From Nakamurella deserti (GTDB lineage: Bacteria; Actinomycetota; Actinomycetes; Mycobacteriales; Nakamurellaceae): a DNA stretch of 64,000 nt. This document shows positions 23,517-32,302 of this stretch, piece by piece. A program made the position numbers and the translations under genes. Numbering within the stretch: position 1 is the first letter of the stretch; each line of letters begins with the position of its first letter. The stretch is taken from positions 982,315 to 1,046,314 of the forward strand of contig NZ_QCXS01000003.1 in assembly GCF_003260015.1 (NCBI RefSeq), in the 5' to 3' direction. Under the pieces are notes generated by a model. It was given only the letters and a program-made list of their open reading frames with translations. It did not search any database and had not been told where the DNA came from.

Positions 23517-25850
23517 GTGGGCGTGCTCTACGAACGCCTCGACGATCTCTGGGCCGAGACCAAGGAGTCGCTGCGTCGTGCGCTGCGGGAGACCGACGGC
23601 ACCCCGCAGGGGCTCACCAACCGCGACGTCGCCGCCGCCCGCTACTCCGACCGCCTGCAGCAACTGGGTGCGGCCGAGTACGGGCTGTGTTTCGGTCGGC
23701 TGGACTTCGACCCGACCCGGGCCCGCACGCCGCACGCCGACGGCGAGCAGGACGGCCGCGCCGCCGATCCGGACCGGCTCTACATCGGCCGGCTCGGCAT
23801 TTACGACCGGGACTTCGAGACGCTGCTCATCGACTGGCGGGCGCCGGCGGCCCGGCCGTTCTACCTGGCCACCGCGGTGTCGCCGGCCGGGGTGACCCGG
23901 CGTCGGCACATCCGTACCCGGCGCCGCAAGGTCGTCTCCATCGACGACGAGTCGCTGGTGTACGTCCCTGGTCAGGCGTCCGCACCGACATCGCTGACCG
24001 GCGAGTCGGCGCTGCTGGCGGCGCTGGGCGCGGCCCGCACCGGCCGGATGGGCGACATCGTCGAGACCATCCAGGCCGAGCAGGACCGCATCATCCGGTC
24101 CGAGGTGAACGGCGCACTGGTCGTCCAGGGCGGCCCGGGTACCGGCAAGACGGCGGTCGCCCTGCACCGCGCCGCCTACCTGCTCTACACCCACCGGGAG
24201 CGGCTCGCGACCCGCGGAGTGCTCGTCGTGGGTCCGAACTCGACGTTCCTGCGCTACATCGAGCAGGTGCTGCCGGCCCTCGGCGAGACCGCCGTATCGC
24301 TGGCCACCGTCGGGACGCTGTACCCGGGGGTCAGGGCCACCGCCACGGACGACGCCGCGGTCGCGGTGGTCAAGGGTGCGCCGTCGATGGCCGCCACCAT
24401 CGCCGCCGCCGTCGCCGACCGGCAGCAACTGCCGCACCGCGGTGACACGGTCCGCTTCGAGCGCTACGACCTGGCGCTGGACCGCGGCCAGGTCACCCAG
24501 GCGCGGCGGCGGGCCCGCTCGTCGCGGCAGCCGCACAACCGGGCCCGGTCGATCTTCGTCACTGAGATGATCTCGGCGCTCGCCCAACGCTACGCGGACC
24601 AGGTCGGCGAGAACGTCGCCGGCGGGGGGAACCTGCTGGACCGGCACGACCTGGACGACATCCGGGGCGAGCTCCGTGGTGACGGCCGGGTGCAGGCGGC
24701 TCTGAACGAGCTGTGGCCGCGGCTGACCCCGGAGGCGCTGCTGCGGGATCTGTTCGCCTCCGACGAGGCGATGGCCCGGATCCACCTCTCGGCGGAGGCG
24801 CGGGCGCTGCTGCAGCGGGATCCGTCGTCGCCCTGGACGGTCGAGGACGTGCCGCTGTTGGACGAGGCCGCCGAGCTGCTGGGCGTCGACGACCGGGCCG
24901 AGCAGGCCCGGGCCCGGCGGCGTCGCGAGGAGGAGGTCGAGTACGCGCAGGGCGTGCTGGACGTGATCGAGGGTTCCCGGTCGGCGGACTTCGAGGACGA
25001 CGCCGAGGAGGAGATGCTGGTCGCGTCGGACCTGATCACCGCGGATGTGCTCGCCGACCGGCAGGAGGACCTGTCCCGGCTGACCACCGCCGAGCGGGCG
25101 TCCCTGGACCGGGAGTGGACCTACGGGCACCTCATCGTCGACGAGGCGCAGGAGCTCTCGCCGATGGCGTGGCGGACCCTCATGCGGCGCTGCCCGACGC
25201 GCTCGATGACCATCGTCGGTGACGTCGCGCAGACGTCGGATCCGGCGGGCACCTCGTCGTGGAAGCAGGTGCTCACCCCGTACCTGGGCGAGCGCTGGCG
25301 GCTGGCCGAGCTGACGGTGAACTACCGGACGCCGGCGGAGATCATGACGGTGGCCAACGACGTGCTCGTGGTCATCGATCCGGAGCGGACCCCGCCGGAG
25401 TCGGTGCGGGAGACGGGCGAGCAGCCGACGGTGACCGCGGTGGGTGACGAGGGGCTGGTCGCGGCGATCGTGGCGGCGGCCGAGCGGGAGTCGGCGCGGC
25501 AGCGCGCCGACGTCACCGGGGACGAGGACGAGCCGGTCGGGACGACGGCGATCATCGTCGCCGACGACGCGCTGGCCCCGTTGACCGCGGCGGTGCACGC
25601 CGCACGGCCGGGGCTGCTGGAAGCGGATGTCTCGGACGACCCGGATCTGCGGCGACCGCTCGTCATGTTGACCACCCGCCAGGCCAAGGGCCTCGAGTTC
25701 GACGCGGTGATCCTGGTGGAGCCGGCGGCGATCGCGGCGGAGTCGGGCCGCGGTTTGAACGACCTGTACGTGGCGCTCACCCGGCCGACGAAGCGGCTGA
25801 CGGTGCTGCACGCCGAGCCGTTGCCGGCGGTGCTGCGCTCGCTGGGCTGA
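23517..25850 (+). CDS. HelD-like RNA polymerase-associated UvrD/Rep-family helicase
   Basis: 777 residues counted from the first conventional start (GTG 23517), but the coding frame clearly continues upstream to 23283, and the conserved HEQRYVGVLYERL segment straddles this GTG; the true start is probably the ATC at 23301 (about 849 residues). Motifs: Walker A GGPGTGKT (205-212 from the GTG), Walker B VDEAQ, motif III GDVAQTSDP, VNYRTPAEI, TTRQAKGLEFD and YVALTRPTKRL. The GRLGIYDRDFETLLIDWRAP block before Walker A is typical of HelD, which strips RNA polymerase from DNA and, in some actinomycetes, gives rifamycin tolerance. The region between motifs II and Ia is expanded, as in that family. 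Confidence 0.85.
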   Translation: MGVLYERLDDLWAETKESLRRALRETDGTPQGLTNRDVAAARYSDRLQQLGAAEYGLCFGRLDFDPTRARTPHADGEQDGRAADPDRLYIGRLGIYDRDFETLLIDWRAPAARPFYLATAVSPAGVTRRRHIRTRRRKVVSIDDESLVYVPGQASAPTSLTGESALLAALGAARTGRMGDIVETIQAEQDRIIRSEVNGALVVQGGPGTGKTAVALHRAAYLLYTHRERLATRGVLVVGPNSTFLRYIEQVLPALGETAVSLATVGTLYPGVRATATDDAAVAVVKGAPSMAATIAAAVADRQQLPHRGDTVRFERYDLALDRGQVTQARRRARSSRQPHNRARSIFVTEMISALAQRYADQVGENVAGGGNLLDRHDLDDIRGELRGDGRVQAALNELWPRLTPEALLRDLFASDEAMARIHLSAEARALLQRDPSSPWTVEDVPLLDEAAELLGVDDRAEQARARRRREEEVEYAQGVLDVIEGSRSADFEDDAEEEMLVASDLITADVLADRQEDLSRLTTAERASLDREWTYGHLIVDEAQELSPMAWRTLMRRCPTRSMTIVGDVAQTSDPAGTSSWKQVLTPYLGERWRLAELTVNYRTPAEIMTVANDVLVVIDPERTPPESVRETGEQPTVTAVGDEGLVAAIVAAAERESARQRADVTGDEDEPVGTTAIIVADDALAPLTAAVHAARPGLLEADVSDDPDLRRPLVMLTTRQAKGLEFDAVILVEPAAIAAESGRGLNDLYVALTRPTKRLTVLHAEPLPAVLRSLG

Positions 25851-25859
25851 GCTGCCGCT

Positions 25860-26400
25860 CGGTCCACGGTGGTGCCGGGGCGGAACCAGGCGGCCGCGTG
25901 TCGGAGCCCGAGTGGGCGCCGGAGCCCGAGCAGACACCGGCACGCGAGTGGGCGCCGGAGTACGAGTGGGCGCCGGAACACCAGCAGACACCGGCACGCG
26001 AGTGAGCGCCGGAGCCCGAGCAGACACCGGCACGCGAGTGAGCGCCGGAACACGAGCAGGCACCGGAACGCAGCCAGACGCCAGAACGCGAGCAGGCGTC
26101 GAGACGCCGGCGCATCCAGGACCGCGTCGATGCGGACGCGCCGGAACGCAGCCAGACGCCAGAACGCGTGCAGGCGTCGAGACGCGGGCGGATCCGGGAC
26201 GGCATGAATGCGGACGGGCGCGGGAACGCCAGCGGGCGTCGATCCACGCGTGAATGCGGGACCGCGTCGATGCGGACGCGCGCCGGAACGCGGCCAGACG
26301 CAGGGCGCGCCCAGGCGTGGGCCCGGGCCGGGAGCGCTGCTGACGGGGCGACCGGGTCCGGGGTCGAGCCGGCCGACCCCGTCGGGGTGTGAGCAGCGGG
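25860..26400. repeat. Compound minisatellite: 18/36-bp and 78-bp units
   Basis: From about 25917 an 18-bp block (GCGCCGGAGCCCGAGCAG and its partner ACACCGGCACGCGAGTGG) repeats, mostly as 36-bp pairs, to about 26060. A second unit follows: CCGGAACGCAGCCAGACGCC occurs at 26063 and 26141, a 78-bp period. The tail to 26300 is degenerate. The 36-bp part keeps a frame open on both strands, but neither product has a start with a ribosome site or a natural composition, so it is judged non-coding. It fills most of the gap between the helicase and the DUF1810 gene. Confidence 0.85.
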
Positions 26401-26423
26401 TCCGAGCGGGCACTGCAGGCGGT

Positions 26424-26876
26424 ATGGACGTCGCCGAACCTGCCCCTGCCGACCGCTTCGACCTGGACCGCTTCGTCGTGGCCCAGGAGGGGACCTACGA
26501 GCAGGCGCTGGCCGAGGTGCGGCGGGGGCGCAAGACGGGGCACTGGATGTGGTTCGTGTTCCCGCAGATCGCGGGGCTCGGCAGGAGCCCGATGGCGCAG
26601 CGGTACGCCATCGGGTCGCTGGACGAGGCGCGGGCCTATCTCGCGCATCCGGTGCTCGGGCATCGGTTGCGCGAGGTGTCGCAGGCCCTGGCGGACCTGC
26701 CCCCGGACGCTTCCGCCGACGGCGTCCTCGGCGGCATCGACGCGGTCAAACTACGGTCGTCGATGACGCTGTTCGCGCGCGCCGACCCGGCAGAACCCGT
26801 GTTCGCCGCGGCCCTGGACCGGTTCTACCGCGGCTCCCCGGACGCCGCGACCGACCGGCTGCTCGCTCCCACCTGA
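26424..26876 (+). CDS. DUF1810-family protein
   Basis: 150 residues from ATG 26424. Hallmarks of DUF1810 are complete: FDLDRFVVAQEGTYEQALAEVRRGRKTGHWMWFVFPQ near the N-terminus (residues about 12-48), SPMAQRYAIGSLDEARAYL, HPVLGHRL, and the KLRSSMTLFA segment before the end. The family is small, cytoplasmic and widespread, and its biochemical function is not established to my knowledge. It stands alone between two repeat arrays and converges on the large secreted protein gene. Confidence 0.85.
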   Translation: MDVAEPAPADRFDLDRFVVAQEGTYEQALAEVRRGRKTGHWMWFVFPQIAGLGRSPMAQRYAIGSLDEARAYLAHPVLGHRLREVSQALADLPPDASADGVLGGIDAVKLRSSMTLFARADPAEPVFAAALDRFYRGSPDAATDRLLAPT

Positions 26877-26974
26877 GCACCCGCCCCGGCGGCGGATCGC
26901 GCTCCCCGGACCGCACCCGCGCCGGCCGGTCGGCTCAGGACAACCCCCGCGACTGGGCCGACCGGCGGTGGGCC

Positions 26975-27016
26975 GGCAGCGGTGGTCCGGCAGCGGTGGT
27001 CCGGCAGCGGTGGTCC
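26975..27016. repeat. Three-copy 14-bp tandem repeat between convergent genes
   Basis: GGCAGCGGTGGTCC occurs three times without interruption (26975, 26989, 27003), followed by a degenerate GGCGGCGG run. It sits between the DUF1810 stop and the stop of the convergent LamG/PKD gene. No clear hairpin terminator is seen in this gap. Confidence 0.85.
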
Positions 27017-27034
27017 GGCGGCGGCGGCGGGCTT

Positions 27035-30000
27035 CTAGGGCGCCACCCGCTGACCGTTGAACGAACGGACGCCGAGGGTCACCGGCGCGTTCGTGGCGGC
27101 GCCGGACACGTACCCCAGGAGACCCACCGTGCCGGCCGGCAGCACCGCGGCCGTGTCGGTCGCGGTCACCGTCCAGGCCTCCGGTTCGGGTGAGCCGGCC
27201 GGCCACGCCTTGCCCTGGAGCTGGGTGGTGCCTCCCGTGCTGACGACCCGCAGACGCAGGGCGAGCTCCGAACCGGCCGTGTAGGTCAGGTTCGGGACGG
27301 TCAACACCGCGATCTGCGTCGTCGTCGACCCGACGATGCGGTTGAGCTGCAAGTTGACCCTGCCCGCGTTGGTGCTGAACGCCGCGGTCATCCGGTACTC
27401 ACCACTGCTGCTGCGGCGGGCGACCGTGGACACCAGGGTGGAACCACCCACCGGCGCCTTGTCCAGGGTGACGGTCGTCCGGAGGTCGACGTCGGACTCC
27501 GCCACTCCACCGAGGATCGCGGTCCGGGTCTGTCCGGCGTTGATCGGCAGCCGACCGAGTCCGCCACCGACCGTCGCGGTCGGGGTGGCCCCGCTGACCG
27601 TCCACGCGCCGCCGACGGCGGCCGAGCCCCAGCCCGAGGTCACGGTCCGGCCGAAGGTGTCGTCGGCGAACACCGGGGTCGCCGGTGGTGCGGTCACCGT
27701 CACCGAGGCCGTCGCCGTCGCGGTGGCACCGGCGTTGTCGGTCACCGTCAACGTCACCGTGTAGGTACCGGCGGCGGTGTAGGTGTGCGACGTGGTCGCT
27801 CCGGTACCGGTCGTGGTGTCACCGAAGTTCCACGCATAGCCGGTCACGGTGCCGTCCGGGTCGCTCGACCCGGTCCCGGAGGCATTGACCGTCAGACCCG
27901 CGGTCGACGTGGTGACCACCGCCGTCGGCGCCTGATTCGGCGCCGGCGGTGCGGTCACCGTCACCGAGGCCGTCGACGTCGCGGTGGCACCGGCGTTGTC
28001 GGTCACCGTCAACGTCACCGTGTAGGTGCCGGCGGCGGTGTAGGTGTGCGACGTGGTCGCTCCGGTACCGGTCGTGGTGTCACCGAAGTTCCACGCATAG
28101 CCGGTCACGGTGCCGTCCGGGTCGCTCGACCCGGTCCCGGAGGCATTGACCGTCAGACCCGCGGTCGACGTGGTGACCACCGCGGTCGGTGCCCGGTTCG
28201 GCGCCGTGCCCCGGGCCGCCTGGTAGTGGGCGGCGACCCGCTCCGGACCCAGGACGGCACCGTAGACCGCCGGTTCGTCGATGGTGGCGTTGACGAAGGC
28301 GCTGGTCGAGTCGCCGGTCGGATCGGCACCGACCCGCCAGTACCCGCTGTACGCGGCGGCGGTGGTGGACGGATTCGTGCCGACCGGGGCGCCGTCGACG
28401 TACAGCACCATCCCACCCGCTCCCTGACTGGCGACGACGTGGTGCCAGGCACCGTTGTTGTAGGCGGTGGGGCTGACCACGACCGCGGCGCCCGCACCGG
28501 TCCCGGTGCGGAAGGCGACCTTGCCGTCGTTGCGGAGGTAGACCTGGCGGTCGTTGGTCGTGGAGGGGCCGACCCGTGAGTTGCCGAATCCGATGAGGCT
28601 GCCGCCGGTGGTGGAGGTCGTGCGGAACCACGTCTCGACCGAGTAGGCGCCCGGTGCCGTGAACGAGGCGTCCGACGACATCGAGCCGCTGGTGCCGTTG
28701 AACAGGGTCGCGGGGTTGGTCGAGCCGGCGAGTGCGCCGGCCTGTCCGCGGGTGGTGCCGATCTGGTAGGTCGCGGGGTAGCGGAACGGTCCCGCATCCG
28801 CAGCGACCATGCCGGTCAGCTCGGTGAGCCGCCAGTAGGCGGTGGGCTGGTCGGCGAAGACCGCGGCGCCGTACGGATCGGTGGGAGCCGCGGGGAGCGT
28901 CGAGCTCCGTCCGGAGGCGACGTACTGCGCGTTGATCTGCTGAGCGGTGAGCACCGTGGGGTAGATCGACACCTCGTCGATGGAACCGTTGAACCAACCA
29001 CCGGTCCCCCAGCCGGCCAGGCTGTCCCCTCCGATACGCCAGGTGCCGATGTACTTCTCGGCCGCCGTGACGTCCGAACGCTGGCCGACCCGGACGCCGT
29101 CGACGGTCAGGACCATGCCGTTGGGACCGAGTGACGCCACCGCCTGGTGCCAGGCGCCGTCGTTGTAGCTTCTGGCGCTGGTCAGCGTCGTCCGGGCGGC
29201 GGCGAACACCCCGAAGTTCAGTTGTCCGTTGGTGCCGAGCCAGAGCTGCCGGTCGCGGTGAGCCGACGTACCGGTGGGCAGGTCGGAGAAGCCGAGGATC
29301 CGGCCGCCCGCCGTGCTGGTGGTGCGGAACCACGCCGACGCGGTGAACGTGTCGGTCGACGGCAGCGTGCCCGACGCCGCCAGATCGCCGGTGGTCGTCC
29401 CGTTGAAGGTCATGGCGGCGCTGCCCGCGATGGCGCCGGCAGCACCCCTGGTGACGCCGGTGTTGGGCACGCCGGGGCTGTGACCGGCGAGATCGACGGC
29501 CGGACCGCTGGTGTCGTCGAGCGGCCAGTACAGCGAGGCGCCCTGCTCGAGCACCGTGCGCCCGTAGGCCGTCGGGGTACCGGAGGACGCGACCGTCACG
29601 GTGGCCGTGCCGCCCGTGACGGAGTTGCCGTCCGCGTCGGCGACCAGGATGCGGTAGCTGTAGGCCGCACCCGCCGTCAGTCCGGTGTCGACATGCCCCA
29701 GCGGCGGCCGCTCCCATTCCGCGGAGTCCGCGGTCCGGGTGGCGACCGTCGTCCAGGTCCCGGCCGGGACACCGCTGCGCTGGATGCGGTGGGTCAGGGT
29801 GCGGTCGTCCCGGTCCCAGTTGGCGGTCGCGCTGACCCGGACCGTACCCGCCGACGTCGACGAGAGCACCGGGAGATAGGAGGAACCGCTGAGCCGGGGA
29901 CCCTGGTCGTCGGGTGCCAGGGTGCGCACGGCGAACCGGGCGAGGCCCTGCTGGGCGGTGCCGTTGACCGTCGGGAACTCCCCACCGACGACGACGTAGT

Positions 30001-31258
30001 CGGCGTTGCCGGCCACCGTCCAGGCAGCCTGCGTCTTGCCCGTGTAGGTGCCGGCGTCCAGACGGGGGAACCAGGAGTACAGCGACGGCGCCGCGACCCC
30101 CGGGTAGCTGCCGTAGCTCCCGCCGATGGCGTCCCGGGTGAGGGTGCCGGTCGCCGCCTTCGTGTAGGCGACGCCGCGGTTGAAGTCCCAGGTCTTGGGC
30201 TGGGGCCAGCCCAAGTGGTTGCCGCAGTAGTGCGAGTGTCCGACCTGGTAGACCGCGGCCGGGCCGGCCCAGACACCGTAGACGTCACCGTGGCAGTCCG
30301 ACAGCCACTGGACGGTCCCGTCGTTCGGATCGATCTTGAAGGTGCCTTCCAGCGCCCCGGTGGAGTTGTACTTGTAGACCCCGCCGTACACCGAGGTGCC
30401 GTCGGAGGACAGCGTCAGGACCGAGGCGTTGGGGCCGCCGGAGAAGAAGACGTCGTTGGTCTTCCAGGGCTGGACGGTCGTGCCGGCGCGCGCGTCGACC
30501 GCGCCGATCCCCTTGGCGGCCACGCCGTTGAGGGTCGTGAACATGCCGCCGACGATGAGTTTGCTGCCGTCAGGCGACAGGGCCATCGAGTGCACGGTCC
30601 CGTCCGCCGTGGGGGCCCAGCCGGTGAGCGCGCCGGTGCCGGCCGCGAAGGCCGCGAGCCGGATGCGGCTCGTCTTGCCGGAGGCGTCGAAGGCACCCCC
30701 CACGTACAGGGTGTCGGCGGTGGCGGCCATCGAGGACACCGTGTAGCTCACCCCCGCGGTGAACGAGGTCTTCAACGCGCCCGTCGCCGTGTCGAAGGCC
30801 GCGATGCGGCTCTTCGCGACCCCGTCGACGGAGGTGAAGTTGCCCCCGACGTACAACGTGCGCCCGTCGGGTGCGGCCGCGAGCGCCTTGACCTGCGCGT
30901 TGGCCTTGGGGGCGAACGAGCTGATCAGCGCGCCGGTGGTGAGGTTGTAGGCGAGCAGGTTGCCCCGTGCGCTCTCGTTCTGTCCGGCGGGGGACCCGGC
31001 GGGCCGGGCGGAACTGAACTCACCGCCGACGTACACGGTGTTCCCGATGACGACCTGCGCCCACGCGACGCCGTTGATCTGGGCGGTGGGCAGCACGTCG
31101 GCGGTCACGACCCCTGCTGTCCGCGGCTGCACCGGCGCCGGATCCGCCGCTGCGGACGCGACCGTCCCGACTCCCAGGCCGCCGACGACCAGACAGGCGG
31201 CCAGCGCGAGCGCCACCCCGCGGCCCCGGCTCGCGATCGTGCGGACGTGAAACACCAT
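27035..31258 (-). CDS. Large secreted propeller-Fn3-LamG-PKD protein
   Basis: 1407 residues; ATG preceded by a strong GGGGGAG ribosome site. Signal peptide at 1-38 (hydrophobic core about 15-32, AxA end). Residues about 50-455 hold repeated LYVGGNFTSVDG and VYVGGEFSS strands, a beta-propeller. A fibronectin-III-like segment follows (about 458-556), then two LamG/concanavalin-like domains (about 560-790 and 795-1018), each with AWFRTTST or TWFRTTST and DGAWH or NGAWH. Two PKD domains (about 1019-1105 and 1106-1192) are nearly identical at DNA level. A C-terminal jelly-roll-like domain (about 1193-1407) ends the protein. There is no catalytic signature or wall anchor, so a secreted carbohydrate- or matrix-binding protein is inferred. 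Confidence 0.88.
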   Translation of the reverse strand: MVFHVRTIASRGRGVALALAACLVVGGLGVGTVASAAADPAPVQPRTAGVVTADVLPTAQINGVAWAQVVIGNTVYVGGEFSSARPAGSPAGQNESARGNLLAYNLTTGALISSFAPKANAQVKALAAAPDGRTLYVGGNFTSVDGVAKSRIAAFDTATGALKTSFTAGVSYTVSSMAATADTLYVGGAFDASGKTSRIRLAAFAAGTGALTGWAPTADGTVHSMALSPDGSKLIVGGMFTTLNGVAAKGIGAVDARAGTTVQPWKTNDVFFSGGPNASVLTLSSDGTSVYGGVYKYNSTGALEGTFKIDPNDGTVQWLSDCHGDVYGVWAGPAAVYQVGHSHYCGNHLGWPQPKTWDFNRGVAYTKAATGTLTRDAIGGSYGSYPGVAAPSLYSWFPRLDAGTYTGKTQAAWTVAGNADYVVVGGEFPTVNGTAQQGLARFAVRTLAPDDQGPRLSGSSYLPVLSSTSAGTVRVSATANWDRDDRTLTHRIQRSGVPAGTWTTVATRTADSAEWERPPLGHVDTGLTAGAAYSYRILVADADGNSVTGGTATVTVASSGTPTAYGRTVLEQGASLYWPLDDTSGPAVDLAGHSPGVPNTGVTRGAAGAIAGSAAMTFNGTTTGDLAASGTLPSTDTFTASAWFRTTSTAGGRILGFSDLPTGTSAHRDRQLWLGTNGQLNFGVFAAARTTLTSARSYNDGAWHQAVASLGPNGMVLTVDGVRVGQRSDVTAAEKYIGTWRIGGDSLAGWGTGGWFNGSIDEVSIYPTVLTAQQINAQYVASGRSSTLPAAPTDPYGAAVFADQPTAYWRLTELTGMVAADAGPFRYPATYQIGTTRGQAGALAGSTNPATLFNGTSGSMSSDASFTAPGAYSVETWFRTTSTTGGSLIGFGNSRVGPSTTNDRQVYLRNDGKVAFRTGTGAGAAVVVSPTAYNNGAWHHVVASQGAGGMVLYVDGAPVGTNPSTTAAAYSGYWRVGADPTGDSTSAFVNATIDEPAVYGAVLGPERVAAHYQAARGTAPNRAPTAVVTTSTAGLTVNASGTGSSDPDGTVTGYAWNFGDTTTGTGATTSHTYTAAGTYTVTLTVTDNAGATATSTASVTVTAPPAPNQAPTAVVTTSTAGLTVNASGTGSSDPDGTVTGYAWNFGDTTTGTGATTSHTYTAAGTYTVTLTVTDNAGATATATASVTVTAPPATPVFADDTFGRTVTSGWGSAAVGGAWTVSGATPTATVGGGLGRLPINAGQTRTAILGGVAESDVDLRTTVTLDKAPVGGSTLVSTVARRSSSGEYRMTAAFSTNAGRVNLQLNRIVGSTTTQIAVLTVPNLTYTAGSELALRLRVVSTGGTTQLQGKAWPAGSPEPEAWTVTATDTAAVLPAGTVGLLGYVSGAATNAPVTLGVRSFNGQRVAP
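27681..28203 (-). repeat. Near-identical 261-bp direct repeat encoding two PKD domains
   Basis: Two consecutive 261-bp copies (about 27681-27942 and 27943-28203) differ by only a few bases; for example AGGTGTGCGA at 27781 recurs at 28042. The period is exactly 87 codons. This near-identity, in contrast to the diverged LamG pair in the same gene, indicates a recent duplication or gene conversion. Confidence 0.9.
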
Positions 31259-31890
31259 GTACTCCCCCAGCTCTCAACCCGGACAACGGCGCAGACCCGA
31301 TCGGCAGCTGCGGTCGATCCCCGTTCGGGGGGATGAGATGTCCGTTCTGCCCGATAATTTACCGTCTATCGCCACGACTATCACCCTTTGAGCGGAAGTC
31401 GCATCCCTGCCGGTGCTCGACAGGACCTCTGTGTATCGACGACGGTCACACTCGGTCATCGAACGGCGTGTCGCGGCTGTGCCCAGCACTCAGCGGTCGG
31501 GTGCGCATCGCAGGGTGCGCCGAGCTGGGGCGTGTGCGGCTTCACCGGCAGCGCAGGCGTCGGCCGGGCCGCGAACGGGCACAGAGACGTCGACCCGCCG
31601 GCGCGGCGCCCGCGAGGGCAGCCCCCCGGGTCCGGGCCGCACCGCGCCGGGCGTCGCCCCGCCCCGTTGCGCGGGCGGCCCGTCACAATGCACGACGGCG
31701 CTGCGACGCCTCGACTCCCGGCCCGCCGGCGCTCGCAGTCCGGCTGCGGTCCGCCGTCGACACGGGCGGTCCCGGCCCGGTCGTGTGGCAGCCACCGTGG
31801 CACGCACGACACGGCGGGCCGGCCGTTCACCGGGTGCCCGGACACCGAGCCGGCTCCCCGGTCGAGGTCGGCGGTCGACCGCCTCCGGGT
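31259..31890. other. 632-bp gap; promoter of the LamG/PKD gene, otherwise empty
   Basis: Close to the secreted-protein gene an A/T-richer patch (31345-31392) contains a possible minus-strand -10 (TAAATT, complement of 31356-31361), giving a leader of about 90 nt. From 31400 to 31890 the sequence is G/C rich. Open frames exist on several strands, but none has a ribosome site or a recognisable or compositionally sensible product. I see no gene there. Confidence 0.5.
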
Positions 31891-32196
31891 TCAACGCCCC
31901 GGGCTCAACTCCGTGGCCGGGATCCGGCGGCCGTTCTCGCGGACGCTGTCGGCCAGCTCGCGCCACGGACCCTGCACGGAGGACTCCCCGAGCGTGGTGC
32001 GCCGACGTCCCGCCTGGAACTCGTACACGAAGCGGTCGTTGCCCGCACGGCCGGCGGCCTGCGGAGCGGGGCCGTCCCAGGGGCAGGCCTCCACCAGGGA
32101 CTGCCAGCGCGCGGGGTCGGGTTGTTCGTCGACCCGGATCTCCCAGCCCGTCGTCATACCGGCGAAGCCGCCGGAACGGAGCACGTTGACCTTCAT
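31891..32196 (-). CDS. Emfourin-like inhibitor of the adjacent M4 metalloprotease
   Basis: 101 residues. The start MKVNVLRSGGFAGMTTGW matches emfourin, the small inhibitor encoded beside protealysin-type M4 proteases, with its N-terminal strand and SGGFAG motif (residues 8-13). The rest (LVEACPW, DRFVYEF) fits the same small alpha/beta fold. No signal peptide is present, in keeping with a cytoplasmic partner of an unexported protease. It lies 106 bp downstream of the protease gene on the same strand, so co-transcription is likely. Assignment rests on motif and context together. Confidence 0.8.
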   Translation of the reverse strand: MKVNVLRSGGFAGMTTGWEIRVDEQPDPARWQSLVEACPWDGPAPQAAGRAGNDRFVYEFQAGRRRTTLGESSVQGPWRELADSVRENGRRIPATELSPGR

Positions 32197-32302
32197 GCTT
32201 CCGTTTGTACGCCACCGGCCGCAGTCGGGACAGCGATCGCGGCCACCATCAACCCACCTCGCCCGTCCGGTGACGCAGCGTCGATGATGTCGGGTGCGGG
32301 CG

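Noticed and set aside
22950..26663. 1237-residue minus-strand frame across the helicase and repeats
   Set aside because: The helicase motifs on the plus strand are unequivocal, and the frame runs through repeat arrays.
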